A stretch of DNA of 64,000 bases from Solicoccozyma terricola (taxonomy: Eukaryota > Basidiomycota > Tremellomycetes > Filobasidiales > Piskurozymaceae), in NCBI GenBank assembly GCA_001600875.1, contig BCLD01000020.1:370006-434005 (forward strand). Direction: 5' to 3'. The notes below the pieces were generated by a model. It did not search any database, was not told where the DNA came from, and was given only the letters and a program-made list of their open reading frames with translations. Positions within the stretch are counted from its first letter, which is position 1. Every line of letters starts with the position of its first letter. The position numbers and the translations under genes were made by a program. Positions 20,640 to 29,930 of this stretch are shown piece by piece.

Positions 20640-21016
20640 AGCAGAGTGGTGAGCTTCCTGGAAGGTTTGAGGTGTGTCCAGGTGGAGATGAGCGCATGAG
20701 CATCACCATCATAGACAAGCGTTCTGGAGCCTGTCGTTGTCCACTTGGTCTTGAGGGACTTCTTGACATCGAAGGAGCAGCGATTAGTACCTCATCTACG
20801 TAGAGAAGAAAGATCAGTTCCATCGCGTTGACGGAAATACAAACCCCAGTCAGAGTCGACCTTTCTGAAGCCGATAGACTCGAGATATCCACTGATAAGC
20901 TTCCACCAGACCCTCGGTGATAGCTTGAAACCGTAGAGAGACTTGATAAGGCGAAGACCAGTAGCATTAGGGTCGAATTTGTTACGAATGTAACCCGACT
21001 TTGTCTGTTGTTCCAA
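20640..21016 (-). mobile_element. Copia reverse transcriptase fragment
   Basis: The minus strand encodes NATGLRLIKSLYGFKLSPR, WWKLISGYLESIGFRK and DWGLYF, then in another frame LIFLLYVDEVLIAAPS. This is the palm region of a Ty1/Copia RT. The catalytic YVDD reads YVDE and a frame change separates the two halves, so it is inactive. Its upstream edge touches the 3' part of LTR-B at 21008. Confidence 0.88.
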
Positions 21017-21127
21017 AGCCGTTCCTGCATCTATATCGCCAGGGTAAGCGAGCTAGAGATTGTCGTTGTATTGAAGAAGCACCCATATCCAATACTTTCA
21101 CCTGCCTACAACCTTTGTCGAACAACA
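21008..21127 (+). mobile_element. LTR-B, 3' part
   Basis: Matches 48600-48716, ending CGAACAACA. Blocks such as GAGATTGTCGTTGTATTGAA are identical. Truncated at the 5' side where the RT fragment begins. Confidence 0.8.
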
Positions 21128-21199
21128 AGGTCGACGTCGCACAATCCCGAGGCAACGTCCTCCTACTCGACGGCCAGTAGTTCGCGCTACGATACGAAG

Positions 21200-21981
21200 G
21201 ATACCGTGTCCGAACAGCAGCCTCTCTCAGTCACGCCCCATCATCTCGGCGACACAGGGCGAGACCGCCATCACCCGCGAGCAGTTCGAACACGAACACG
21301 AAAGCCATGCCGTCCCGCCTCCGCTTCCTAATCCACGCCGGCGATTCTCCACATCGCGTCTCCACACGAGCCAGCCACAACAGCCGGGCACTGCGGTCGA
21401 TAGCGACGATGCTGCCTCCCCCGGAAATGGGGTGGGCATCTTCGCTCGTCTCATCTTATGCGAGGAGGTGGTGGTACTTCGAGTACTTCCAGCAGCAGTA
21501 GCGGAGGACCTGGATGAGGCGTCTGTTTCCCTTGTAAGCGCTAGTGACAGCGAACTGCCCATTTCAGGCCCCACTCGATCGCCTCCCGGCGACATCGGCC
21601 TAGGGGGCGCCGCGCTAAGCTCTGGCTTTTCGAGGTCGGCGCCGCAGGGAGAAGGTGATCCGACGGCAGAAGTAGCACCACAGGCACCGTCGTCGTCTTC
21701 GTCGTGGCTCACATCAATATCAACAACAGCAACTGCAACACCATTATCACCGTGGTAATCATCAGCAACGCTCATCGGAATCATCGACGTCCGGATTGGT
21801 CGGTGGGACATACATGTCGTCATCACCCAAGGACCTGCCATTGTCGCTCGGCGAGGGGTCCGACTACCCGTTTCCATCCATCTGCACCCCGGGAGAGAAA
21901 TACAGACCTGTTTTCTCGTTCCTCAGCGAACGATATCGACCGACTTCAGGGTATGGTTCGCTGATCGGCCAGTTTGCATAA
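21200..21981 (+). pseudogene. Ser/Gln/His-rich coding remnant of unknown function
   Basis: Plus-strand frames give low-complexity protein: PRRRFSTSRLHTSQPQQP, then GGGTSTSSSSSGGPG in another frame, then a Gln/His-rich stretch. The most gene-like part is the C-terminus, PFPSICTPGEKYRPVFSFL ... GYGSLIGQFA, with its stop at 21981. At least two frame changes separate the parts; they may be introns or damage. I do not recognise the family. Confidence 0.4.
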
Positions 21982-22189
21982 CTGTCGTCGTCTTCATCAT
22001 CGTCGTCCTCACGACCGACATCCCTTCGGCGCCTCTGTTCCCACCAACACACACAACACACACTCGCAACCATTCTAACGCGCAGTGGAGAGATTCCAGG
22101 ACCGAAAAAGAGCGGAAGGACGTCGGAACCCAATATCAGGAGCATTCGCAAGACCAAAGGTCTCGCTCAGCAAGTTTAAGAACGCCATC

Positions 22190-22830
22190 ATGTCGTCCCA
22201 TCAGTGCTTCATGGCCGCAAACGTAATCTCCTCTTCACTGAGGCAAAGGTGACACCACAGGGTGCGAGCGAGACGGCGGCCATGGCCTCGGTAGGAGGGA
22301 AGAAGTAGGTGAGGGGGTGGAAGAGGAGAAGATAGCAAGAAGGTAACCCCAGAGAGCATGAATGGTGACCTGGAAGACGTAATCCTGGCGATGCGCCGAC
22401 ATCGCGACAGCGAGCTGTTTCGACCGGGGGGGACGCAAGTCAGCATGCAGTTGGCACTTCACTGTCGCAGCATCCACTTACCAAACCGATGACGAGCGCG
22501 GGGAAGGTGTTGAAGCTACCGGCGTGGGTAGCAGGCTGAGCCAGCTCCTTGGCCTCTGCTCGACCGTTCCGCTTCGCTTTGGCCACGACGGTGCACGCCA
22601 GCCACCTCTTCAACGTCTTGGTCTCCATGCCCCATCCCGATCAACCCAGCGAACCAGAAGATGACTGCGATGCTGATGTGTTGCACCTGCTTGATGGTGT
22701 ACAGACTGCCTGGAGCGGCGTCGAATCGCTCCATCCAGGTGTGATCACCCCGTAGAGGAAGATGACGAAGCATTCGATGAACTCGGCGGACGCGCAAGAA
22801 GGGTCGNACGAACCGCCCCCAAATGTCCGC
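22190..22830 (-). pseudogene. Ytp1-like membrane protein fragment
   Basis: The minus strand encodes FIECFVIFLYGV, WMERFDAAPGS and IKQVQHISIAVIFWFAGLIG. After a one-base slip in GGGG at about 22630 it continues METKTLKRWL ... SFNTFPALVIGL. After an intron near 22490-22425 it gives LAVAMSAHRQDYVFQVTIHA, and a last piece reads SEEEITFAAMKH. This order of motifs fits the fungal Ytp1-like (DUF2427/Ytp1) family of multi-pass membrane proteins of unknown biochemical role. The N-terminal half is missing; an MFS fragment abuts in its place. The G-run slip could be a sequencing error. Confidence 0.65.
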
Positions 22831-22869
22831 ATGATGGCGATCGATACGAGGTGAATTCGCAAGGGTGGC

Positions 22870-23430
22870 CTCAAACTCGCCGAGGAGGATACGTGCAGTG
22901 AGTAGTCCGGAAAAAGTCCTCCCCGCTGAGGAGCAGATAACGCAGGTGCCCCAGGCTGCGCAGCAACGAGCGTTATCTCGTCGGCGAAAGGAACGAAAGG
23001 CTCGTCTTCCCATCGCTCACCGGCCATGTTGAAAATCAGCCAAGTATTTCGCTGCCATTGGACAATGGCATAGGATGACAGTGGTGTTGGAAGGTAAGTT
23101 GGGCGAGGTAGACGCAGGAGGCAAGCCAGTTGAACTGCGTGCCGACTAGGCCATGCTCGGCTCGGATCCCGAAGACGGAGGAGTAATTTACGGCGCTATT
23201 GTGCTGTGGTCGGAACACAAACTTAAGAGGAGCCCGGTGGGTACAGACCCTCTCATCCCCCCTCTAATTGCTGGGACATATAAACGATCACGATGGGAAG
23301 CATAACAAACAAATCGATGCCTGACGACCTGACCTCGGTCTCGGACCACTCGACCTTGCCAGTATTGCAAGCAAGTAGCGCGGCCCAGTCGGCCCCGACT
23401 TTGCCCAGCTCGAACTGAATCTTGGCTCGC
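22870..23430 (-). pseudogene. MFS transporter fragment, allantoate-permease-like
   Basis: On the minus strand: IDLFVMLPIVIVYMSQQLE (helix 1), NSAVNYSSVFGI ... LVGTQFNWLASCVYLAQLTF (helix 2 region), then GRTFSGLLTARILLGEFEA (helix 4-5). This is the N-terminal third of an anion:cation symporter (Dal5-like) carrier. Pieces are in different frames and helices 6-12 are absent, replaced by Ytp1-like sequence around 22830-22870 beside an N at 22806. Substrate unknown. Confidence 0.65.
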
Positions 23431-23624
23431 GGTTGATCTCTGTCTTGAAGCGGCTGGTAATTGCTTGTTGAGAGCTGGTGCTGCTGACCGACGCGATGAT
23501 TTGATGCTTCTTGATGATGTTCTTGTCGACTGTTCGAAGCTGATGAGATGGCTCTAACATGACAAATACAAGCTGGTTAGTTGATTACGTTTCATATGGC
23601 CAGCTTGGTATGTTTTCGCCCATT

Positions 23625-23950
23625 ATGAAGTCGCCAGCTAGAACATCGCAGGCCAACGACAAGAACGAGACCAGTCAACCAAGCTTGACTATATCCCTAC
23701 GGTTGCATAGTTGCGAGGCAATGGCGTTGGCATGCGAAAAGACAGCCTGTCTTTTGGCAAATTCAGTACCGCGGGGGGCAGAGGTTCACAGGACTTCCCT
23801 CCGACAGTGTTTATCGAGAGGAGGGCAACGAAAACAAAAGACGGTCTGTCCTTTCTCACTCTACCCAGTACTGAGTTATATCACGAGCGCGCGATCTTCG
23901 TGTCAGAGGCCGTCGCTGGCGGAACGCAGCATGATCATCGTTGCTGCGAC
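23625..23950 (+). repeat. R1 dispersed repeat
   Basis: Shares GAACATC.CA.GCCA.CGACAAGAACG, the AACCAAGCTTGAC block, GCGAAAAGACAGCC and GGCAAATTCAGTACC with 29620-29930, and its 3' part with 38915-39120. It carries two palindromic cores, at 23737-23755 and 23836-23854, and runs into LTR-A. Confidence 0.8.
23737..23755. repeat. R1 palindrome, type example
   Basis: AAAAGACAGCCTGTCTTTT, an almost perfect 9 + 1 + 9 palindrome. Other copies, exact or degenerate: 23836-23854, 29725-29743, 31779-31797, 38922-38940, 39019-39037, 49057-49075, 51487-51504, and half or mutated sites near 8168, 51804, 53321 and 53373. Confidence 0.9.
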
Positions 23951-24066
23951 AGATATCCCAGGTAGGTTCTCTTGTCACTATATATAAACATCATCATCAT
24001 AGTCGCTGAGACAGAGATCCCAGTCCATTTCTCTTAACAGATTAGGAGTCGTAAAGCGAGATCGAC
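23950..24066 (+). mobile_element. LTR-A 3' end and tRNA-Lys-type primer site
   Basis: LTR-A sequence (GAGACAGAGATCCCAGTCCA..) ends CTTAACA at 24039. The primer site GATTAGGAGTCGTAAAGCG follows from 24040. This is the inverted equivalent of bases 1-110. The gag start follows at 24108, so this is the 5' end of an element whose LTR is truncated. Confidence 0.8.
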
Positions 24067-24107
24067 GCACTCCTCGCTCGAGTCAAGGTCTACGCTCATT
24101 TGCTAAG

Positions 24108-25180
24108 ATGACCTCCGACTCAGAGGATACTGGGATATCCCGACATCCGACATCGTATTGTCCTCCTTGATGGTCATGACAACTACAAGGGAAGGCTGCG
24201 GTATCTCCGTACCTACTAACCTGGAAGGATCTCCTAGATGTTGCTGATGAAACCGCGACACAACCATCAGACTCAACGCTTCTCATGGCTTGGAAGAAGC
24301 TGGACAAGAAGGCCTTCCGTGTCATTGATGTAACACTCACCCAAAACGTCCATGACGATCTGCCAGTCTTTCTCACAGAGTACCACTCTCCCCCAACCAT
24401 TGACAAGTCACAAGCGGAGCAGGAGCCACCATTAGCCTCTTCATACATACTCCTATCCCACTTTCAGGTGATGTACTCAACCATTCAGGGCTCCCGTCAA
24501 GCCCAGCCCCTGAGGATCATCTGGAGGACCGATGTACCTGAGGTCCAGGATCCAACCCCACACTTGCACAACTTAAATCCGGGGCATATTCTGCCATTGT
24601 CACCGCTGGATCTACAACGCGCGATGTGGAACTTACCTACGCCATCGTCATGTCCCTACCCTCATCCTTCGACCCTCTCATTCAGTCGTACTACCTCGCT
24701 ACTGCCAAGGACTTGTCCAGTGTCATCAATGCTATCCGGACAGAATGGAGGCGCCGAGATTTATTGGAATAGAAGGCAACAGTTCTTGTAGTTGAGTTGA
24801 AGCAAGGTGGTGAGGGAAACACAAGGGGAAGAGGCAGTTGGGACCGGACGAGAGTGCGTGGTGTGACAACCATCACGCTCATGGCGACAACATCAACAAC
24901 TGTCGCTATCAGCCAAAGCGAAGATCCAACAAGCCGACACTGCAAACACCATCAGAATTTTCGTTGTCGGCAAACATGGCTGCTGCCACCATCACAACTC
25001 CATCAACCTTTCCTCTACCAGGGGGCCGTCACGTCGCCCAACACACGCGCCCGCAGACGAGGCCAACTCCGGGATATGGAACTATGCCACCGGCTCTGGA
25101 ACGACACCGTGATCACCACTGGGTTCTCTCAAGCTCAGAGTCAAAGTATGTCATTAACGCCTTTTTCGCCTTCCCGTCGA
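24108..25180 (+). mobile_element. Copia gag and protease remnant (LTR-A family)
   Basis: ATG at 24108 begins MTSDSEDTGISRH. Further frames give LLDGHDNYKG, MAWKKLDKKAFRVIDVTLTQ, YSTIQGSRQAQPLRIIWRTD and a zinc knuckle CDNHHAHGDNINNCRY. A decayed protease region follows near 25080. It matches the inverted copy at 46440-47000. At least three frame breaks and one stop (TAG in the knuckle-proximal part) show it is dead. It is assigned to LTR-A because that LTR and primer site lie 40 bp upstream. Confidence 0.82.
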
Positions 25181-26131
25181 CCGTCGTCAATCCGCAAATC
25201 TCTCGCAACTCGACTCTCGCTACTCACTATCGCCCCCACACTGTTCGCCACCCTTGGCCATCCCCCTCCATCTGTACACGTCATTTTCCCGGCTTCTGTT
25301 TGGCACTAACCCCACGTGAAACATGATAGCCCCAGCCGAGTTGTTTTCCCCCGACGCCGATCCCGATCCGATCCGAAACACCCCGTGTAACTCATTCCGC
25401 GCGCCGCGTCAATTTACGGGAACAAAGTGCGCCATTTTTGCCAAGAACAATGAGTCTCGGATCGCCGTCGGTTGTATCGCATTCCCCCGCTCTTGCATTC
25501 CGCACCGTCTGGCGCTGTTGCATCCGATAACATCCACATGTAAATACGTCCGGTGTTTTTGTTGGCGGGACGAGGGGGGGGGGGGGAATGGCGGCGTGGG
25601 GGGGGGGGGGGGGCAAAGAGGAGGGGGAAAAAGGTGGGGGGGGGGGGGGGGGGGGGGGGGGGGGAGGGGGGGGGGGGGGGGGGGGGCTGGCACGCCGCCA
25701 TTCCCCCTTTTCCTCCTATTGTTTGGTCTTCGGATCGGCTGTTTCCGGTGAAGGTGCAATTCGGCGCCCGGGGGAAAAGGAACATGCGCACGGGGCGCCG
25801 ACCTTTTTTCCTTTTTTTTTTTTCTTTTCCTATTCATTTTGATTCGTCATCATCATCATCATCTTCATTTCATCATCTTCGTCGTCCATCTGCATCAACC
25901 ACCGAACCTCGCGATCCAGCTACCAAACCCAAAGCCGCAGGCCAAAAATGGACCAACGATCCGCTTGGACCGGGGAACAGGTGAGTCATTCGACCGGCAA
26001 TGGATGTCCGGATCTCGCTCCTCGGAAGCGGCTCTACCTGCCACACACGCCGGTGGCTCTGGACCAGGAGCAGAACGCTAAGCTAGACAGCGTCACAGGT
26101 GTGGTGATAGTGGTGCAGACCAGGACCAAGC
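25181..26131. other. Low-complexity region, no supported gene
   Basis: Contains the G runs at 25574-25686, a T-rich run near 25806-25830 and a CATCAT microsatellite near 25848. A coding-like piece near 25905-25980 ends at a good donor (CAGGTGAGT), but no family is recognised. Confidence 0.5.
25574..25686. repeat. Cluster of poly-G runs
   Basis: Four G runs: 13 (25574-25586), 16 (25598-25613), 29 (25636-25664) and 21 (25666-25686). Unlike the run at 8448, no R2 sequence flanks them. Confidence 0.9.
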
Positions 26132-26399
26132 GGCTGTGTTGAGATTGGGTTTCTACGCACGCGTGTCCATAGACTGTCAGCATGTACAGATGCGTGTCCG
26201 TAACACTGTCAGCAAGTCATATGACTGTCAGCGAGTCTGGATCAGTCTAGGATGTATCAGTATAAGATAGGATGCAAGTGTGGCAGAGGGGAACTCGTCG
26301 GGGACTACATAATACTCAGGTTATTGAGCTAGAGATGTAGTAGGAGAAAACACCGAATATCATTCCCAGTTTTGCCACCACTTAATTCAAAACAGGCTG
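26132..26399 (+). mobile_element. LTR-E solo LTR with 5-bp target duplication
   Basis: The LTR is 26137-26394 (258 bp), TGTTGAGATTGGG ... TTCAAAACA, flanked by perfect GGCTG repeats (26132-26136 and 26395-26399). It contains three spaced CTGTCAGC motifs. No second copy is seen in the window; the call rests on termini plus target duplication. Confidence 0.8.
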
Positions 26400-27261
26400 G
26401 CGGCATCCGACATTGGCGAATAGGCGCAGCAGACAAATGGTACCTTCGTGCCACAAGGAGGTAAGAGCGCCGATACTCAGCTGGCTGAAAGGGGGGACTG
26501 TGGTGTAAAGTGTACGGAAGTTTTGACGATTGAGCGGGGAGACCTCTTCTTGCCTGTTAGCCGTATAGGTAGAATCTTCAATAGAGGCTCCACATGTTTG
26601 TCGAATGCGATGCGTACATCCTCGTTGAGACCGTAAGCTGGAACTGGATAACCCTAACACTCCCCTGCCTGGTGAGTCTTTCGGTCGCCTGAGGGAGAGA
26701 CTGCTTATTCGACACTTGCTCGTTGTTTCCATGGTGGATTTCCAAGAATGGAGTGGAGTGGGTGGCGGATGTCGTTCTCAATGGGAGGAGGTTTGATTTA
26801 TAGTCCACCACAACTGCGAGCAAAGGTCTCAGTTGACTCAACTGCCCGCCTCAGTCACCTGGATCGGCTGGCCAGGGGCCTAGCTGACTGGACTTTGCGC
26901 TGCGAACGGCTGCGACCGACCGTCGCCGAGCCGGTTGCTGATCAGGTAAGGGCATACGCCTCAACCACGGCAGAATAAACCCACGATCTCAGGCATGCAG
27001 TCGCATCCTCAACACATATTCCCTGTAAACCACTTGCCTCTCCGGAGCTCCGAGTCAAACAACAGTCAACGCTAGTTCTGTTAATTTCAACCCTGTTAAT
27101 CATTTGCATATCGCGCGAACGAACACAAATAAAGTCTCGGCGATGCATGACGAGTCCCTAATATAGCTAGCTGATTTCTCTCAAATTCGGCCTGGGAAGC
27201 GAGACCGCTCACGTTTCCGCCCGCTCGCGCCGCGAGCGAAAGTGATCCATGGGCTTCTGCA
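26400..27261. other. No recognisable gene; one exon-like segment
   Basis: The stretch 26829-26945 encodes LSHLDRLARGLADWTLRC and ends at a clean donor (CAGGTAAGG). It may be an exon of a decayed gene, but no partner exon or family is identified. Confidence 0.35.
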
Positions 27262-27564
27262 TTGCTCTGCTGCCCCGTGCCGCAGGCGAGCAGCTTGCCG
27301 AGCGAGTGTTGCCCCCGGTGCCTAGTCTGCCTTCTCTGTATCCAACGAAAAAATTTGCTTTCGACCTCAGACTCGAAACAGCCCAAAGAATCGCCGACGT
27401 CAACGTCGCAACATCGCAACAATACCTCGTCATTCAATACGGCCTGTCCGCATTGCGACGCGCGTGCTGTCTTCGCCCACCAAAAAGAGCATCAACGTTC
27501 AGACTGTGTGAAGCCGTTCTGCTGTTCGTTCCACTCGTATACTCGTGAGTACGTCCCAGGCTGA
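27262..27564 (+). CDS. Small ORF with zinc-finger-like spacing (doubtful)
   Basis: A 100-codon frame whose C-terminal part reads ACPHCDARAVFAHQKEHQR, then DCVKPFCCSFHSYTRE. The cysteines and histidines resemble a decayed C2H2 finger. An overlapping frame of equal length exists. Neither start nor end is supported by context. Confidence 0.25.
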   Translation: MLCCPVPQASSLPSECCPRCLVCLLCIQRKNLLSTSDSKQPKESPTSTSQHRNNTSSFNTACPHCDARAVFAHQKEHQRSDCVKPFCCSFHSYTREYVPG

Positions 27565-27767
27565 AACACCTCTCTCAATTGGCAAGGTCGCTGACTCTGC
27601 GGAGCTCACTTTGTCTCACGTCATGACATTCAGACCGCCACTCTCAGCAGCACGTCTCAGCCGACCATTACGACTCGCAATCATACATCACTCGAGACGT
27701 CAATAAGCGAGGGAGCCAGGGAGCCCATGGAGCAAGCCTATTGGCTATTGATGGTATTGAGATGAGT

Positions 27768-28797
27768 TCAGGCTACGGGGGGCGCTCCGACCATGGCCAT
27801 CGGCGGTGGAATCATAGGGGACATTGTGGCACCCGCAGAGAGAGGGAAATATTTCCGCGTCTTTAGTGGTTTGGCGTTGGTGAGTACTCTAGTATCCTCC
27901 TTTCAGTCTTTTCGAGAGCTGAAGCCAGATTTTGGAATTGTCGCTTTAGGTAGGGGCGTTTTTTGGGCCGTTCATCGGAGGCCTGTAAGCGCAATTCAAA
28001 CCGAGATCGTGCCGTTTGGATGATCTGACCCTGACTCCTCGCCTTGCTTCCATCAGCCTCGTGCAAACTCTCAGCTGGCGACGGATCTTTTGGTTCTTGG
28101 CCATCGTGTCTGGAGCCGTCACAACTGCTATAGTCTTGTGAGTGTCTTCTTCAATCCAAGGAGTACCTGTCCTCGTCAGCTCAATTGTGATACGTCTGCA
28201 GCATCATGCCCGAAACCCTCTGCTCTATAGTGGGCGAAGGATCCATCCAAGCACCGGCGTACAACAGCCGACCGCAACATATTTTGGCATTGCGGAAACG
28301 GAAACGGAAACGGAAACGGAAACGGACGGTGATGGATGAGGCCGGAGGTGATTTCCCGGTCCAACGACCTCATAAGAAGCCAGCTAGTTGCATTGCACGT
28401 CGACACATCTCCCAAGAGCTGATCGTGAATGGTCGTGGATGAGTTTGATCCTTTGAGCTCCTTCAAGGCGCTCCTACAACCCGACATCGCCCTACTTTTG
28501 GCATTCGCTGGCATGGTATTTGGCGCTCTCTATTGCGTCTTATCGACCTACTCGACAGTTTTAGCCGCCGAATACGGATACAACGACATCTTTTTTGGTC
28601 CCTGTTATCTGTGAGTAGACAGTTTTGGTGGTTCTTGGACGACGTGATCTCGACACAGCTGACTTGATGATCTTGATGCGCGCAGGCCAATCGGATTCGG
28701 CAGTCTGATCACCGCCGTCTTCCGAGGGAGACTCCTCGACTGGGACTTCAGAAGGACCAAGAAAAAGCTTGACTTCCAACCGAAGCATACAGAATAG
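27768..28797 (+). pseudogene. MFS drug-transporter-like gene, 5' truncated
   Basis: Exons at 27768-27879, 27950-27984, 28057-28137, 28202-28441, 28429-28610 and 28685-28797 join with correct phases except around 28430. They encode ATGGAPTMAIGGGIIGDI (helix 4), GAFFGPFIGG, LVQTLSWRRIFWFLAIV (helix 6), MPETLCSIVGEGS, a loop, LLQPDIALLLAFAGMVFGAL (helix 7) and LPIGFGSLITAVFRGRLLDW. This is the middle of a DHA1-type multidrug/H+ antiporter. Helices 1-3 and 9-12 are missing; the last exon stops early after KKKLDFQPKHTE. The frame also breaks after a hexanucleotide repeat in the central loop. Probably a relic. Confidence 0.72.
28293..28326. repeat. CGGAAA hexanucleotide repeat in the MFS loop
   Basis: Five and a half copies of CGGAAA, encoding alternating Arg-Lys in the central cytoplasmic loop of the carrier fragment. 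Being a multiple of three, copy-number change would not shift the frame. Confidence 0.9.
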
Positions 28798-28974
28798 AAG
28801 CATCAATAACAATATTATGTCGAAAGCTCGATAGCACTGTACGACTAGCTCACATAACCTGGCCGAACAAGAAGGGAGAAGAGAGGACTCCTAAGAGAAG
28901 AGTGAGATCGGTTAGGCCAGCGTAGGTGTGCCATACTAAAGCAAGGGAAACGGCGGGTGCGACTCAGCCCCAGC

Positions 28975-28975
<1 letters not shown>

Positions 28976-29013
<38 letters not shown>

Positions 29014-29031
29014 CCCCGCCGGCCGAGGCCC

Positions 29032-29068
<37 letters not shown>
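28976..29068. repeat. Two long poly-C runs around a GC-only spacer
   Basis: C runs of 36 (28976-29011) and 35 (29034-29068) flank a 22-nt spacer made only of C, G and one A (GGCCCCGCCGGCCGAGGCCC). R2 arms are not present here. Confidence 0.9.
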
Positions 29069-29070
29069 AG

Positions 29071-29480
29071 CAATGAGGGAGTGCGGCCTGGATATTGACG
29101 TTCTGGATACGACACGTTCATGCCCGCCCCTCCTGGAAAAGCGCCTCGACGATCCCGCCTTCAAGTCTGGCCTCGCTGACACCATCCTTGATAGATGCGG
29201 GGGAACCCGTCCGAGGTTACAACAGGTGCTGGATCGGGAGGCTTTGCTACGACAACAATTGGCGAGCGGACGCTATCCGTATCCGGGCATCCGGAGACCT
29301 GAACATTGAACGATTGTTCGAATGGTGCGCGAGCGAAGACAGGCTGTCTGAGGCCGGAGTCCTGGTCACAGGGGCAAGAGCCGGGAAAGGCAGGGATCCT
29401 GTCGAGTCGCATCGGGAGATTTCGCCGTTGAGGTGGTGACCTCCAAACAATCCCCAATCAAGGTCAAAGTGGTGCCGAGG
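29071..29480 (+). other. Coding-like remnant, unassigned
   Basis: One frame gives LDDPAFKSGLADTILDRCGG. A second gives AIRIRASGDLNIERLFEWCA and SEAGVLVTGARAG. The two are plausible halves of one protein split by a frame change near 29195, but I recognise no family. Confidence 0.25.
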
Positions 29481-29619
29481 GGGAGCAGAAATAGCTCTGA
29501 GATGAGTACCCGATAAGAGAACTGGCGGATGGAGCCTCCGCGCGAGGCATGGACCAGAGCAGCAGTATTTCGACAGAGACGATCATGGTGGGCCTGTCAG
29601 CTGCTTGGCCCACTTTTGA

Positions 29620-29930
29620 ACTGCCTTAGAACATCACAAGCCAGCGACAAGAACGGAAACAGCCAACCAAGCTTGACCACATACCCTACAGTTGCATAGG
29701 GCAAGGCAATGGTCCTGGCGTGCGAAAAGACAGCCTGTCTTTTGGCAAATTCAGTACCACGGCGAGCCGAAATTCACAGGACTCATTCCGACTGTTTTTT
29801 CATTCATTGTCCAGAATGAAGCTGCGTAGGGTATTGAGTTGCGTAGGGTATTGAGTTTCGTACGGTATTGAGTTGCGTGAGGTATTGTTGCGTTGGCCGC
29901 CACTGGCGGAACGCGGCTTTTGAGGCATCA
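29620..29930 (+). repeat. R1 dispersed repeat with 17-bp tandem array
   Basis: R1 copy with an exact palindrome at 29725-29743. At 29824-29890 four 17-bp units of the type GCGTAGGGTATTGAGTT occur in tandem, replacing sequence found in the other R1 copies. Confidence 0.8.

Noticed and set aside
20400..21016. LTR-C at 20400 as the 3' LTR of the adjacent RT fragment
   Set aside because: Its orientation is opposite to the RT and it has its own perfect target duplication, so it is an independent solo LTR.
25588..25984. Glycine-rich protein gene around 25588-25984
   Set aside because: It depends wholly on the G runs, has no ordered domain and no supported start.
28206..28442. Separate nuclear-localised protein with an Arg-Lys repeat
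   Set aside because: The frame continues the MFS exon with correct splice phase; the basic repeat is part of the carrier loop.
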